Source: SYLG01 sp965226945 (lineage in GTDB: Bacteria; Planctomycetota; Planctomycetia; Gemmatales; Gemmataceae). Taken from it: a stretch of DNA of 64,000 nt. The position numbers and the translations under genes were made by a program. The notes under the pieces were generated by a model, which made no database searches, was not told the origin of the DNA, and was given only the letters and a program-made list of their open reading frames with translations. The stretch spans positions 2,790,001 through 2,854,000 of the forward strand of contig OZ245717.1 of NCBI GenBank assembly GCA_965226945.1. The letters run 5' to 3'. Positions 1 through 10,301 of this stretch are shown one piece after another; the stretch's first letter is position 1, and each line of letters begins with the position of its first letter.

Positions 1-1607
1 ATGCGGGCGCCGAAGCCTGGCGCTCCGCCGGTCCCTTCATGCGGACCTTGCCGCAACGGTTGCCCGAGGAAACCTTGCTGCACTGGGTGAAAATCGGCAC
101 CCCGGTCCCGACGCACATCCAGGTGCTAGAACTCTCCCCGGTTTCAGGCATGGTCCTTTCCGGCCGGCGCCAGGCCTGGCGCGTGCGCCTGCGCAACCCG
201 GGTACCGAACCAGTCCGCGACATCGCGTTGACGCTCACGGCACCCTTGCAAAATGCCACCTCGGTTCCTGGCGAGGGGGCCGGAACCGCCGAGGAACTGG
301 CGATCGCCGAACTGGGACCGGGCGAAGAGCGGATCGTTCATCTCGAACTTCTTTTGGATAATCCGGGCTTTCAGCCGGTCGAGGCGGTCGCTCGCTTTCA
401 GGGTTGCCGGCTCGATGCCGATGGGCGTTTGGCCAGGGTCGCCCAGGCCCGGGAAAAATACCGCGTGCTCCTGGTCGAGGAGACCTCCAAGGCCGATCCG
501 ACTCGCGGCAATTCGGTGTTCACCGCCGCCGCGCTCCGGTCGCTTGCCGGCGAAAACCCCGAGAATGCCGCCACCTTTTCCGAGAAGGCAGAGCGCGTGC
601 TCATCGAAGTGCGCGGAACCGCGTCACTGGGTACCGGATTGCTTGGCGGGATCGACCTGGTGCTGCTTTGCGGCAACGATCCTTCGCGCTTCGACACGGG
701 ATTTGCCCGCGACCTATCCGATTGGTGCGGCGCTGGCCGAGTGGTTTCCTGGCTGCTTCCCTCGGCAGCCACCCGGCCCCTGTCTTCATCGGATCCTTTT
801 TTGAGTGTTTTTCCCAAGGTTGCCGGCGGGCCGATCGCTGCCGCGGCCGGGTTGCAGATCGATCCGGCCACGGCGACCGGATGGCTGGGCGAATTCTCGC
901 GGCCGCCTTTCGACCGGATTGGCCGCTCTCGAATCCAGAAAATTCAGGCGATGACGGTGACCTCCCCGCCGGCTTCCAACGCGGCAAACGCCTCAACCAA
1001 CGAACCTCAGGCGGAAGTTCTTTTACGGCTTTCCGACGGTTCGCCCGCCATGATCGTTGCGCCCTGGAAAAAGGGGCAAATCGTCACTTCGAATGTGGGC
1101 TTTGACACCGGCGACACCGATTTTCCCCTGGGACCGATGTTTGTTCCCTGGACCGGAGCGCTCGTGGCTCACGCCGAAGAATGGGCCAGCCGGCCGCGCA
1201 ATCTCGCGGCGGATCAAAGCGCTCCTTCCCTCGACTCGGCCTCGAAAACCAGCCAGCTTCGCGGACCGGCAGATCAAGTCATGAGCGGCTTTGGCGCCGA
1301 ACCGCCCCCTCGCCTGCTCAGCGCGGGAATCTGGAAGCTGGAAGAGGGCGGCGTGCCGGTGCCCAACCAGGTCTGGGCCGTGTCCGCCGACCAGAACGAA
1401 GGGGGCGACCTCGACCCGGCGACGGCCGCCATGGCGCGCGAAGCGGCCGGTGAAACCCTCAACATCACCGAAGTGGGCGGCCAGGGAACGAACCTGGCGG
1501 CGTCGATTTTCGAGGGCGGGGAGATGGCGGGCTGGATTTTGTCGCTCGTGCTCCTGCTTCTGTTGGCCGAGGGAGTCGTCGCCTGGTGGGCAAGCAAGCC
1601 TCTGTAA
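1..1607 (+). CDS. BatA-like membrane protein, C-terminal part (5' end outside window)
   Basis: The reading frame is open from the first bases of the window, so the gene begins upstream; the first in-frame ATG at 39 is probably internal. The visible part has an Ig/CARDB-like beta domain (about residues 25-130 counted from that ATG), a Rossmann-like segment opening YRVLLVEE at about residue 140 that resembles the glutamine-amidotransferase-like domains of these proteins, and one C-terminal membrane segment (LSLVLLLLLAEGVVAWW) ending eight or so residues before the stop. In planctomycetes such proteins usually start with a BatA anchor and a von Willebrand A domain, which would lie outside the window. 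The VWA gene follows after 46 bases on the same strand. Envelope location is inferred; the biochemical role is unknown. Confidence 0.8.
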   Translation, partial: AGAEAWRSAGPFMRTLPQRLPEETLLHWVKIGTPVPTHIQVLELSPVSGMVLSGRRQAWRVRLRNPGTEPVRDIALTLTAPLQNATSVPGEGAGTAEELAIAELGPGEERIVHLELLLDNPGFQPVEAVARFQGCRLDADGRLARVAQAREKYRVLLVEETSKADPTRGNSVFTAAALRSLAGENPENAATFSEKAERVLIEVRGTASLGTGLLGGIDLVLLCGNDPSRFDTGFARDLSDWCGAGRVVSWLLPSAATRPLSSSDPFLSVFPKVAGGPIAAAAGLQIDPATATGWLGEFSRPPFDRIGRSRIQKIQAMTVTSPPASNAANASTNEPQAEVLLRLSDGSPAMIVAPWKKGQIVTSNVGFDTGDTDFPLGPMFVPWTGALVAHAEEWASRPRNLAADQSAPSLDSASKTSQLRGPADQVMSGFGAEPPPRLLSAGIWKLEEGGVPVPNQVWAVSADQNEGGDLDPATAAMAREAAGETLNITEVGGQGTNLAASIFEGGEMAGWILSLVLLLLLAEGVVAWWASKPL

Positions 1608-1653
1608 CACAACCGCGCAAGATGGGTGAAAAGATGGGGAGTCGACTTGATCC

Positions 1654-4116
1654 ATGAATGAGGCGTTCTGGACCTTTCTGGGCATCGCGTCGCCAGAGGG
1701 CGCCCATCCCACTTCGTGGTCGATGGACCCCTCCTGGGTGGCGCTGACCGCCTGGGCGATCGTGGTGCTTTTGGGCATCGCCTTGGCGGTCGTCTTCTAT
1801 CGCAAAGAAACGGTCCCCGTCGGCGCAACCTTGCAAGGAGCGCTCGTGACCCTGCGCGCCTTTTCGATCGCCTGCCTGGCCTGGCTCGTCTTCTCTCCCA
1901 TTCAATGTTCCGTTCACCTTGAGGGAACGAGGCCCCGGCCGATTGCCCTCGTGCTTGACCGTTCGCAAAGCATGGCGACCCAGGATGAACGTTCGCGTAG
2001 CGAAGAGAAACTCCGGATCGCAGCGCTAAAGGGTCTCGGCGACTCTGCGGCCAAACCTGCCCGCATCGAAGTCGGCAAGGCGATTCTGGGGGATGCCAAG
2101 ATCGATCTCCTCGCATCGCTTGGCAAAAAGGGTCCGCTTTCCTGGCATGGCGCCGGCGAGCGCACCCTGTCGCTTGGACAGGCGAAGGCCGGCGAAGAAC
2201 CTCCCTGGAAGCAGTGGAGCGCCAGCGAATCGCGTTCGGCCCTGGGGCGTACCGTCGACGATCTGATCCGCTCCGAAGACGCTCCCGCCGCGATCGTCAT
2301 GCTGACCGATGGCAGGCAAACCCCCGACCTTGAACCCGACCTGGTGGAGGCTTGCCAGAAAGCGGCGGCGCAGGGAATTGCCGTGCATTTCCTCGGCCTG
2401 GGCGCGGCGGAACCTCCGAAACTGGAAATCCGCGATCTGGATGCTCCTGAGATTCTCCAGGCGGGAGAGCGAATTTTGGTGCGTTTGCGCTGGCGCGCCA
2501 GCGGGCTTGACCCGGCCGATGTCAACGCCCGCATCGAGATCTCGCTCGATCTCGACGGCGCCGAAGTCGCCCGCGAGGAACTACCCGCCAAGGAAGGGGA
2601 CGATCAAAGAACCGTGCTCGCCTTCCGCGTGCCGGCAAGCAGTTCGGCGCGCACCGTATCCGCGTTAACCGCCCGGGCACGATTGGTCCAGGGGCTGAAC
2701 CCATCGGCACCTTCGAAATTGGAGCGGCAGGTGCGCATCACGACCCGCCCGGTGCGGATCCTTCTGGTCGATACCGCACCTCGCTGGGACTACCGGTTTT
2801 TGATGATGCAACTGGCGCGCGAGGCCCCTTCGCAGGTCGGGCCAAGCGCCGGCGCAGTCTCGACTTCGGGCGGCATCGCGGTGCAGCCTTCCTTTGTCAT
2901 CCTTCAGGCCGATGCCGACCTGGCCGCGCGCGAGCCGTTTTTGCCGGGCTTTCCCAGTCGCAGCGAACTCTTTCAGTTCGATGCCGTGCTTTTGGGCGAT
3001 GTCGATCCCGCCAAGCTCGGTGCCGATGGCGCCGAGTCGCTCAGGCGTTTTGTCGAGGAAGGCGGCGGCTTGATCATTCAGTCGGGCACGAGCGCCAATC
3101 CGGTCACCTGGGCCGGCACGCCGCTTGCCGATCTGTTGCCGATCGAGCCGGACCGCGCCGGCGCCCAGCCGGCTTCTTTAAAAGACATTAAAGATCCTTT
3201 TTTACCGGCCCCAACGCCCGAGGGGTTGGCGACCGACTCGTTTCGACTGGCCGATACTCCTGAGGAAACCGTGGCGCTTTACGCCTCGTTTCCAGGAATG
3301 TACCGCCACACGCCGGTAACCCGGCTCAAGCCGGGCGCCCGCTCGCTCATGGCGCACCCGACGGAGCGGTGCGCCACCGGCCCGGTACCGGTTTTGGCAA
3401 GCCAGTCTTACGGCCGGGGCCGGGTCGCCTGGCTGGGGGTCGATGAAACCTGGCGCTGGCGCTTCAACGCCGGAGAAAAACACTTTGCCAGGTTTTGGAC
3501 ACAGTGGCTGCTCTGGGCGGCCGCATCGCGCTCCGATGCGCCCCGGCGCGTACGCTTGAGCATGGACCGGCGCGACCCTCCAGCCGGCACCAGCGGCGAA
3601 ATCCGCGCTCGTTTGCTCGATGCGAATTTCGCGCCGGACGGCCGCGACAAAGTTCCGGCGCGCATTCAAAGGCTCGATCCCGTGGTGAACGGCGACAAGA
3701 CCGATCCCCAGCCGGCGCCTGCGAGCGATGAAAACGGCGCGGAGGTCGAGTTGCGATCGGTGCCGGGCCAACCGGGCGAGTTTTCCTTGCCCCTGGTTCA
3801 TGACAAGCCTGGCAAATACCGCTTGCGCCTGCCCGGCGACGATGGGCCAGGCGTGGAATGGACCGTCTTCGCGCCGATCGATGCCGAAAAAACGGGGGGA
3901 CTGGCCGAACAGCTCATGCAGGCGGCGGCGCTTGCCGCGGGGGGAACTTACCGGGGGGAAAAAGATGCCGCGCAATTGAGCGAAGCAGTCGTGGGCAAAA
4001 CCCGGCCCTGGTCGGTCGATGCCCATTTACCTCGTTTGCATCCGCTCTGGTTTGGATTGCTTGTTTGCACCCTGGGTCTGGAATGGGGCCTGAGACGACG
4101 AAACCAATTGAGTTAA
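1654..4116 (+). CDS. VWA domain / glutamine-amidotransferase-like membrane protein
   Basis: An 820-residue protein. Two membrane segments lie near the N-terminus (about 30-50 and 65-82), followed by a von Willebrand A domain whose metal-ion-dependent adhesion motif DRSQS sits at residues 102-106. A glutamine-amidotransferase-like Rossmann domain follows (RILLVDTAPRWDYRFL, then an EEGGGLIIQSG segment). One more membrane helix near the C-terminus ends in a basic tail (GLRRRNQLS). Domain order matches the second VWA protein of the planctomycete BatA clusters. It probably works at the cytoplasmic membrane with the preceding and following products, but no substrate is known. The next gene starts five bases after its stop. 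Confidence 0.85.
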   Translation: MNEAFWTFLGIASPEGAHPTSWSMDPSWVALTAWAIVVLLGIALAVVFYRKETVPVGATLQGALVTLRAFSIACLAWLVFSPIQCSVHLEGTRPRPIALVLDRSQSMATQDERSRSEEKLRIAALKGLGDSAAKPARIEVGKAILGDAKIDLLASLGKKGPLSWHGAGERTLSLGQAKAGEEPPWKQWSASESRSALGRTVDDLIRSEDAPAAIVMLTDGRQTPDLEPDLVEACQKAAAQGIAVHFLGLGAAEPPKLEIRDLDAPEILQAGERILVRLRWRASGLDPADVNARIEISLDLDGAEVAREELPAKEGDDQRTVLAFRVPASSSARTVSALTARARLVQGLNPSAPSKLERQVRITTRPVRILLVDTAPRWDYRFLMMQLAREAPSQVGPSAGAVSTSGGIAVQPSFVILQADADLAAREPFLPGFPSRSELFQFDAVLLGDVDPAKLGADGAESLRRFVEEGGGLIIQSGTSANPVTWAGTPLADLLPIEPDRAGAQPASLKDIKDPFLPAPTPEGLATDSFRLADTPEETVALYASFPGMYRHTPVTRLKPGARSLMAHPTERCATGPVPVLASQSYGRGRVAWLGVDETWRWRFNAGEKHFARFWTQWLLWAAASRSDAPRRVRLSMDRRDPPAGTSGEIRARLLDANFAPDGRDKVPARIQRLDPVVNGDKTDPQPAPASDENGAEVELRSVPGQPGEFSLPLVHDKPGKYRLRLPGDDGPGVEWTVFAPIDAEKTGGLAEQLMQAAALAAGGTYRGEKDAAQLSEAVVGKTRPWSVDAHLPRLHPLWFGLLVCTLGLEWGLRRRNQLS

Positions 4117-4121
4117 CGCCC

Positions 4122-6098
4122 ATGTCTTTGGAGTTGTTCGATCCTGAATTAAGAGCCAGCCTGGCCAGACACCTGGCTCCGGTTCAGGCACGCCTGGACG
4201 AACTGGCACGCAAGGAGCGATCGCGCAGACTGGCCCTTGCGGCCGGATCGTGGATCGGCGCCCTGGCCTTGGCGCTTGCCGTCGCTTGCCTGATCGACGA
4301 TCGCTTCGACCGCAATGGCGAAACGCCCCCCCTGATGTTTTGGTTCCTGCGGCTGGCACAAGTGGCGCTTGCCTTCTGGCTGGGCTACCGCTGGGTCGTT
4401 CAACCCTTAAGTCAACCGATCGCGCAAGCCCGACTGGCCGTTTCGGTGGAGGGGGCCGTTGGCGGAATGGATCATGAGCTGGTCACGGCGCTTGAGTATT
4501 TGCAAGGCGCGCCGCCCAAGGCCCATGCCGCCTTCTTGGAAGAGATAGCGAGCAAAAGCGCCAGCCGCAGCCTGGAGTCGAACTGGCAAGGCGTGCTACC
4601 GTCGGGACGCGTGCGCAAGGGAATTCTGTGGGCGGTGCTCGGGCTGGCGCCCATTGGCCTCATGATCGGCTGGCACCCCTCCTGGGCGCTGGCCCTGCTC
4701 GCTCGCCAGTTCGGTTTTGACAAGACGATTCCGCGCCAGGCCCGCTTGCTGTTGCCTGACTCGTTGATGTTGCCCGAAGCCGAGGAAGGGATCGTCGAGG
4801 TTGGGTTGGAACCGTCCGATCCGGGCGGAATGGGCCGGGTCGTCCACAAGGGACGCGATGGAACCGTCCGCGAATGGACGCTCGAAGAAGCGGCGCAGGA
4901 GGGGCAGGCCAGAACCCTTCGCATTTCCGCCGAAGTGGGCAGCGGCAAAATCCAGGCCTTCCTCGGATCTTACCGCTCCGAAAAGATGGAATTGACTCGC
5001 GTGAGCCGGCCCGTGCTTACCGTCAAATCTTCTGGCGTCGAATTACCCGCCTGGGTGGGAAAACGGGCTGACGGCACCCCCTGGCCCGGATCGGCCGATG
5101 CGGGGGATCTGGGCGGGTGGAACGGCTCGGCGGCAACGCTGGTTCTGGAAAGCTCGGTCCCCTTGAAGGAGGCACGGCTGCGCATTGTTCATGCCGACAA
5201 AAGCGGCTCGCAAGAAACCGAAGGAGATGCGAGCGCGGAAAAACGAGCCGCGTCAAGCACGGGCTCGCCCCTTCCCCCCGCGAGAGAAATCCCCCTGGAA
5301 CTGAACCCGGAAGGAACTCGCCTTGAGGCCCATTTCACCTTGATGGAGGGGGACCGGCTCTGGCAAGCCGAGGCCATCTCCCAGGACAACCTGGCAACGC
5401 GCACGCCGCTACGCCGTGTCATCGACGTCTGGCAGCCGGTGGCTCCGCGCGTGGAGCTCTTGCCCGAATTGATGATCCCGACCACGGCAGGGGCCTTGTT
5501 TGCCGGCCGCAACAAGGGGACCGCGCTGAGGCAGGCGCTGGAAGAAAACGAAGTCGAGGGAATTCCGGTACCGCTGGGAGGCCGGTTCCGCGTCGCCTAC
5601 GCCGTTTCGAGCCGGGCCGGTTTGAGCCAGGTGCGCATGGTCTACCGGGTCAACGGCGCCACGCAATGGAAGACATTGCCCTTGCCTGAAGTTGAAGGTA
5701 AGGCGACCGAAGGAGAGTTCTTTCGAGATCTGGGAGTGTTTGCCAAAACCCCCGAGGATGCCGAGGTTCCCTTTTTCCCGTTGAGTGCCGCCGATGCGAT
5801 GCTATCGCCTGGGCGGCTCGAAGGTGGCGGCCGCTTCGATTTTCGCATTGCTCCTTTGAAAGACCTGAAGCCGGGTGACCGGATCGAATTTGCCATCGAG
5901 GCCGAAGATCGGCGCCAGCCGCCCTTGGTGGGCCGGTCGGTGACCAGGGTCAAGGACGTTGTGAATCTGGAAGATTTCCTGGCCTGGTGGAGCCGCAAAG
6001 AACGCGAGCAGGAAAAGCTTCGGGAATTGCGCTTGCGGCAAGGGAAAGTGTTCGAAGGCTATTTGCGGGGGTCGCGTCCGGCCCCGCCTGACAGGTAA
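4122..6098 (+). CDS. Large membrane-anchored envelope protein, function unknown
   Basis: The start is taken as the ATG at 4122, five bases after the VWA gene; the same frame stays open further upstream but there it is antisense-free overlap with the VWA gene and lacks plausible composition. The product is 658 residues: an N-terminal cytoplasmic helix rich in Arg/Lys, two membrane segments (about 40-60 and 75-95), a third near 165-185, then a long soluble region with beta-rich segments and a charged C-terminus (SRKEREQEKLRELRLRQGK) likely to form a coiled coil. The arrangement recalls DUF4175-type proteins, but I cannot assign a family with certainty. Its constant place in planctomycete VWA clusters suggests a structural partner of its neighbours. 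Confidence 0.75.
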   Translation: MSLELFDPELRASLARHLAPVQARLDELARKERSRRLALAAGSWIGALALALAVACLIDDRFDRNGETPPLMFWFLRLAQVALAFWLGYRWVVQPLSQPIAQARLAVSVEGAVGGMDHELVTALEYLQGAPPKAHAAFLEEIASKSASRSLESNWQGVLPSGRVRKGILWAVLGLAPIGLMIGWHPSWALALLARQFGFDKTIPRQARLLLPDSLMLPEAEEGIVEVGLEPSDPGGMGRVVHKGRDGTVREWTLEEAAQEGQARTLRISAEVGSGKIQAFLGSYRSEKMELTRVSRPVLTVKSSGVELPAWVGKRADGTPWPGSADAGDLGGWNGSAATLVLESSVPLKEARLRIVHADKSGSQETEGDASAEKRAASSTGSPLPPAREIPLELNPEGTRLEAHFTLMEGDRLWQAEAISQDNLATRTPLRRVIDVWQPVAPRVELLPELMIPTTAGALFAGRNKGTALRQALEENEVEGIPVPLGGRFRVAYAVSSRAGLSQVRMVYRVNGATQWKTLPLPEVEGKATEGEFFRDLGVFAKTPEDAEVPFFPLSAADAMLSPGRLEGGGRFDFRIAPLKDLKPGDRIEFAIEAEDRRQPPLVGRSVTRVKDVVNLEDFLAWWSRKEREQEKLRELRLRQGKVFEGYLRGSRPAPPDR

Positions 6099-6176
6099 GA
6101 TAGCCAAGTTGGCCTTTTCGTGCTGGCGCCAAGGCACGATCGAGTGATCGATTCACCCAGAAGGGGAGCGACGACC

Positions 6177-9170
6177 ATGGGCATAAGAACCAATCCACTC
6201 GGAAGAACCCTTGGCCTGGGTGCTGCCGTGCTTCTTGGCGCCTCGCAATCTCCCGCGCAACCACCGGCCGGCACTCCGGCTTCGGCGCCAAGTCAGGCGA
6301 CAACCTCGGACGGAGCAGACGACCTGACCGGCCGGATCGATGCCCAGAAGGCGGCTCAGGCCCAGTTGGACCAGGCGGCTCGCCGGCTCGACACCATGCT
6401 GCGGGTGCTGCGCTACCAGAAACTCGAGGCGCATGAAGAGCACAAGCTGGTTCAGGAAGCCTCGCAAATCCTGAAAGGGTTGAGCGAGCGCGAAATGAAC
6501 GAGGTGCTCGGCCGGCTTGAAATTGCCCGCAAGGCTCCCGCAGTGAATGCGGGGGAAACCGACAAGGCCTTTGAAAAGCACCTGGTCATCATGTCGAAAC
6601 TGCGCGAGCTGGGTTTGCGCCGCGATGCGGTGCGCTCACTCGCCGAGGCTGCGGCCAGGGCACGCAAAACCGCGCGCGAACAGGGGCGGCTTCAGGGGGC
6701 CGTGGCAGGGGAAATTGCCGCGGCGACCGCGCCGCGCCAGAGCGCCCGTGCGGCCATGGGGCGCATCAGCCAGGCGATCGATTCCCAGCGCGATCTCAAT
6801 ACGGAAGTCTCCCTCTTGATGCGCCAGGCCTCGGCCCTGGAAAATCAGCTCGACTCAGCCCACAAGGCCAAGCTGAAAAAAGGCCTCGACGAGGCGCGCA
6901 ATGCCGGCCTGCTCGACCGTATGAATCGCATTCCCTCGCAGCTTTCCGCCGACGGCGTCAGTCAGGATCGCGCCGGCCGGCTTCGTCCCGTGCTCGAAGA
7001 ATCCCGCCAGGCCGCCGAAACGCTGTTGACCATGGCCCGGCTCTGGCGCGAGGACGAACCGGCCACCGCGGCCCTCAGGCGGCTTGACGAACGAGCCGCC
7101 GCGGTCGAAGAGAAACTGGCCCAGGCCCGCGAGCAAGGCGGGGCGACCGGCGCCTCGGAAGAAGAAAGGCGCGAAGCCCAGGAGCTGCAAGCCGAAGTCA
7201 CACGCGAGGCGTTTGACCTCTCGCGCGATGCGGTCGACAAGGCGCCCGAAGCGGCGCAGCCCTTGCGCGAGGCCGCGGACCAATTGCGCGCCGCGCAGGA
7301 GAAAAACCTCAATAGCGATCCCATGGGCGCCAAACCCCTGGAAGAACGGGCCCGCGAGTCGCTGGCCAAGGCGCGTCAAAAACTCGATGAATTGATGGAG
7401 AAACGCGAGAAAGAGAAAACGGCCAAAAAAGAAGCCGAGCATAAAGAACGGCTCGACAAGCTCGCCAAGAACGAAGCGGAGCTCGCACAGAAAACCAAAC
7501 AGGCCGCCGAGCGGCCTGAAGGCCAGGCGCCGATGAGCGGCACCGATAACGACAGCCTCGCCCGCAAGCAGGCCGAACTGGCGCGCGAAGCGATCGACTT
7601 GGCGAAGTCGGCGACCAACGAGGAGGAAGGCGCCGCGCTCAAGGAAGCGGCCAAGGCCCTGACCGACGCGACCAAAAATCTGGCCGATAAGCAAACCCCG
7701 GCCGACAACGCCAAGGCCGCGGTGCCCGAACAAGTGAAGGGAATGAAGGCGCTCGACAAGGCGCGCAAGGAGCTCGCATCGGCCGCGGCAAAGGAGAAAG
7801 CCGCCGAAGAAGCTCGCAAGAAGCATGAAAAAGCCGCCAAACTGCTGGCCGATGCCGCCAAGACGCAGGAAGATCTCGCCAAAAAAACCGAAAGCCTCAA
7901 AGAGGAAAACAAGCTCCAGGGTCAGCAGGCTCGCGATTTGGTCCTGGCCGAGGAAAAGGTCAAGGGACAGGTCGCCGAGGCGATGAAGGAATTGGCAGGC
8001 GATGCCGCCGCCGCCCAGGCTCAGGCCGAGGCGGGCGAAGCCTCGCGCGAGCTGAATGAGACCATTCAAGATCTTAAAAGCGCCAAACAAGACGATGCCG
8101 CTCGCGATGCCCGCCAGGCAGCCGACGCCCTGGCCGATGCGGCTCGCCTCGCTTCCGACCTGATCGACAAGGACAACGCGGCCAAGGCGATGGATCAGGC
8201 ACGCAAATCAAACGACCTGGAAATGCTCCCCGAGGCGTCGCGCCGCATCGAGCGCGCCTTGAAGGATGCGAAAAACGCCGCGAACCTGGCCGCCAAGGCT
8301 CAAGAGGCGCTCAAGAACAACCCGACCGCCGATCTGGCCCGGGCCCAGGGGAAACTGGCGGCCGAGCTGAAGGCTTCCCCGACTACCGACAAAGCGGCAC
8401 CCGATGCCGACAAGGCCGCGGCCGATCTGCGCGAAAGCAACCTGGCCGAAGCGATCAAGGATCAAACCGCCGCCCTGGGCAAGCTCGAAGCCAGACCTGA
8501 GCCTTCCGCGAAAGCCGCGGCCGCCAAACAAAAAGAGTTGATCGAGGCGGCCAAGGCGCTGGAACAATCGGGCCAGGCAGCCGCTCAGGCGGAAACGGGT
8601 ACGGAACAGGCCGAGGGCCTGGTGCCCGGCCCCCTGCTTCCGGCGCTCAACAAGGCCGAGGCCGCGCTCAAGGCCGGGGAGAAGGCCGCCATGCGCGGCG
8701 ATGCCCGCGAGGCGGCACGCCAGCAGGCCGATGCGGTCAAGCGCCTGGAAAACGCGCTGAGCCAGCTCATGCTTCTGGCCAAGGCCAACGAGGGGAAAAA
8801 CCTGCCCGAGATGGATCCGTTCGACCTGGCCAAGGCCGACCCGATGGAAGGCCAGCCCGATCCCTCGGGTCAGCCGATGAATCCGCAGGACAATAAGAAT
8901 AACAAAAATCCCAGCAAGCAGCCCAAGGGGAACAACAGCGGTCCCGATACTCCGCAATCGGGAGAAAAGCTCGACCCGGCCCAACTCAAGGATGCCGAGG
9001 GGATGGGACGGTTCTTACGGCTGCCCGCTCGCGAACGCGAAGCGCTCTTGCAAGCCTGGACCGAGGGCCTGCCCCCCACCTACGCCGCCATGGTGCAGAA
9101 ATATTTCCGCGATCTGGCGCGCGGCGCGGAAAAATCAAATCCTCCGGCCAACCCCCGGAGCGAACCGTAA
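6177..9170 (+). CDS. Long exported coiled-coil protein (Ala/Lys/Glu-rich)
   Basis: The start is set at the ATG at 6177 because an AGGGGAG ribosome-binding site lies eight bases upstream and the product then begins with a signal peptide (LGLGAAVLLGASQSPAQ). The same frame is open to 6120 without such a signal. The mature protein (about 970 residues) is almost entirely heptad-like helix rich in Ala, Lys, Glu, Asp and Gln from about residue 40 to 880. A Pro/Asn/Gln-rich linker follows, then a short C-terminal domain (EREALLQAWTEGLPPTYAAMVQKYFRDLARG) that recurs at the C-terminus of proteins in this gene position. Its stop overlaps the next start by one base (TAATG), so translation is probably coupled. 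A long envelope rod or scaffold is an inference. Confidence 0.8.
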   Translation: MGIRTNPLGRTLGLGAAVLLGASQSPAQPPAGTPASAPSQATTSDGADDLTGRIDAQKAAQAQLDQAARRLDTMLRVLRYQKLEAHEEHKLVQEASQILKGLSEREMNEVLGRLEIARKAPAVNAGETDKAFEKHLVIMSKLRELGLRRDAVRSLAEAAARARKTAREQGRLQGAVAGEIAAATAPRQSARAAMGRISQAIDSQRDLNTEVSLLMRQASALENQLDSAHKAKLKKGLDEARNAGLLDRMNRIPSQLSADGVSQDRAGRLRPVLEESRQAAETLLTMARLWREDEPATAALRRLDERAAAVEEKLAQAREQGGATGASEEERREAQELQAEVTREAFDLSRDAVDKAPEAAQPLREAADQLRAAQEKNLNSDPMGAKPLEERARESLAKARQKLDELMEKREKEKTAKKEAEHKERLDKLAKNEAELAQKTKQAAERPEGQAPMSGTDNDSLARKQAELAREAIDLAKSATNEEEGAALKEAAKALTDATKNLADKQTPADNAKAAVPEQVKGMKALDKARKELASAAAKEKAAEEARKKHEKAAKLLADAAKTQEDLAKKTESLKEENKLQGQQARDLVLAEEKVKGQVAEAMKELAGDAAAAQAQAEAGEASRELNETIQDLKSAKQDDAARDARQAADALADAARLASDLIDKDNAAKAMDQARKSNDLEMLPEASRRIERALKDAKNAANLAAKAQEALKNNPTADLARAQGKLAAELKASPTTDKAAPDADKAAADLRESNLAEAIKDQTAALGKLEARPEPSAKAAAAKQKELIEAAKALEQSGQAAAQAETGTEQAEGLVPGPLLPALNKAEAALKAGEKAAMRGDAREAARQQADAVKRLENALSQLMLLAKANEGKNLPEMDPFDLAKADPMEGQPDPSGQPMNPQDNKNNKNPSKQPKGNNSGPDTPQSGEKLDPAQLKDAEGMGRFLRLPAREREALLQAWTEGLPPTYAAMVQKYFRDLARGAEKSNPPANPRSEP

Positions 9171-10231
9171 TGTCGATTTTCTCCTCGTTGGGTCTGATCT
9201 TCTCGTTGACCGTTTTTCAGGCACCGGCGGATGGCGCCAAGCCGGGCAATCGCCCCAAGCCCGCCGAGAAGGGCGGGGCTTCCAAAATCGACGAGCCCAC
9301 GCGCGATGCCATCCGCAGGGCGCTCGACTGGATCGTCTCGAAGCAGCATGCCGATGGCTCCTGGAGCGAAAGCGGTCATCCCCACAACACGGCAATCACC
9401 TCCTTTGCCGTGCTGGCGCTGTTGTCCGATGGCCAGCTTCCCGGCCGGGGCCGCCATGGCGAAGCGCTCACCAAGGCGACCCGATTTCTGGTGGCTTCCG
9501 CGCGGGATCAGGATGGCCTGTTGGTCGGCGCTCGCGGGGGCGGCGGTCGCGATATGTATTGCCATGGCATGGCCACCCTGGCGCTCAGCCAGCTCTGGGG
9601 CGTCAGCGGTCCCGATCTTGACGAAGCGATTCGGCCCGTGCTCAAACGGGCGGTCGACTTGATCGTGCGCTGCCAAAACCCTCATGGGGGGTGGCGCTAC
9701 GCCCCCGCGCCCAACGACGCCGATATTTCGGTGACCGTGATGCAGGTGATGGCGCTACGGGCGGCTCGCAATAGTGGCTTGCATGTCCCTGACGCGACCT
9801 TCGATAAGGCGTTTGAGTATATCGGCTCGTGCCGCGATCCGAAAACGGGCGGCTACTCCTATCAGACCGGCCAAAATGCGCCTGAGTTTGCCCGCACCGC
9901 CGCGGGGGTTTGCGTGATCTATTTGTGCGGCCGGCACAACGCCGCCGAGATCCCTCAGTCGATTGCCTACCTCGAAGAAAAGTTCTCTTCGAAACACCAT
10001 TTCTGGTACGGCCATTACTATGCCAGCCACGCGATGCATCAGGTGGGGGGAGAAGCCTGGAACAACTGGTATGCCAAGCTGCAGCGCACCATATTGCCCA
10101 AGCAGGGGGCCGATGGCGGCTGGACCACCCGCGATCTGGACGATTCATCTCCCGGTCCCGTGTACCAAACCTCGATCGCCGTGATTGCCCTGGCCGTCCC
10201 CGGGCAGTTCATTCCCATCTTTCAGCGATAA
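9170..10231 (+). CDS. Secreted prenyltransferase/squalene-oxidase repeat protein
   Basis: A 353-residue protein with a short hydrophobic N-terminus (SLGLIFSLTVFQAPADG) that looks like an export signal, followed by alpha/alpha-barrel repeats of the squalene cyclase/prenyltransferase type. Recognisable repeats read HADGSWSESGHPHNT (about 55-70), NPHGGWRYAP (about 168-178), PKTGGYSYQT (about 225-235) and GADGGWTTRD (about 313-322), each with the typical GGW/GGY core. The DxDD motif of true squalene-hopene cyclases is not visible, so a cyclase activity should not be assumed; these repeat proteins are common in planctomycete BatA/VWA clusters and may bind peptides or lipids in the envelope. The start overlaps the preceding stop by one base. 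Confidence 0.85.
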   Translation: MSIFSSLGLIFSLTVFQAPADGAKPGNRPKPAEKGGASKIDEPTRDAIRRALDWIVSKQHADGSWSESGHPHNTAITSFAVLALLSDGQLPGRGRHGEALTKATRFLVASARDQDGLLVGARGGGGRDMYCHGMATLALSQLWGVSGPDLDEAIRPVLKRAVDLIVRCQNPHGGWRYAPAPNDADISVTVMQVMALRAARNSGLHVPDATFDKAFEYIGSCRDPKTGGYSYQTGQNAPEFARTAAGVCVIYLCGRHNAAEIPQSIAYLEEKFSSKHHFWYGHYYASHAMHQVGGEAWNNWYAKLQRTILPKQGADGGWTTRDLDDSSPGPVYQTSIAVIALAVPGQFIPIFQR

Positions 10232-10301
10232 CGCAAACGCATTTTTCTAGCGAGGCTCCAGCACTGCCCCACTAGCTTGATGCCAAGGATTGATTGCGCG
10301 C

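Noticed and set aside
6855..8090. 411-codon minus-strand frame rich in Leu, Phe and Gly, looking like a membrane protein
   Set aside because: It is the complement of the Ala/Lys/Glu-rich coiled-coil gene; Glu/Lys/Ala codons read backwards give Phe/Leu/Gly.
9170..10231. Annotation as squalene-hopene cyclase
   Set aside because: Only about 350 residues and no visible DxDD motif; only the repeat fold is supported.
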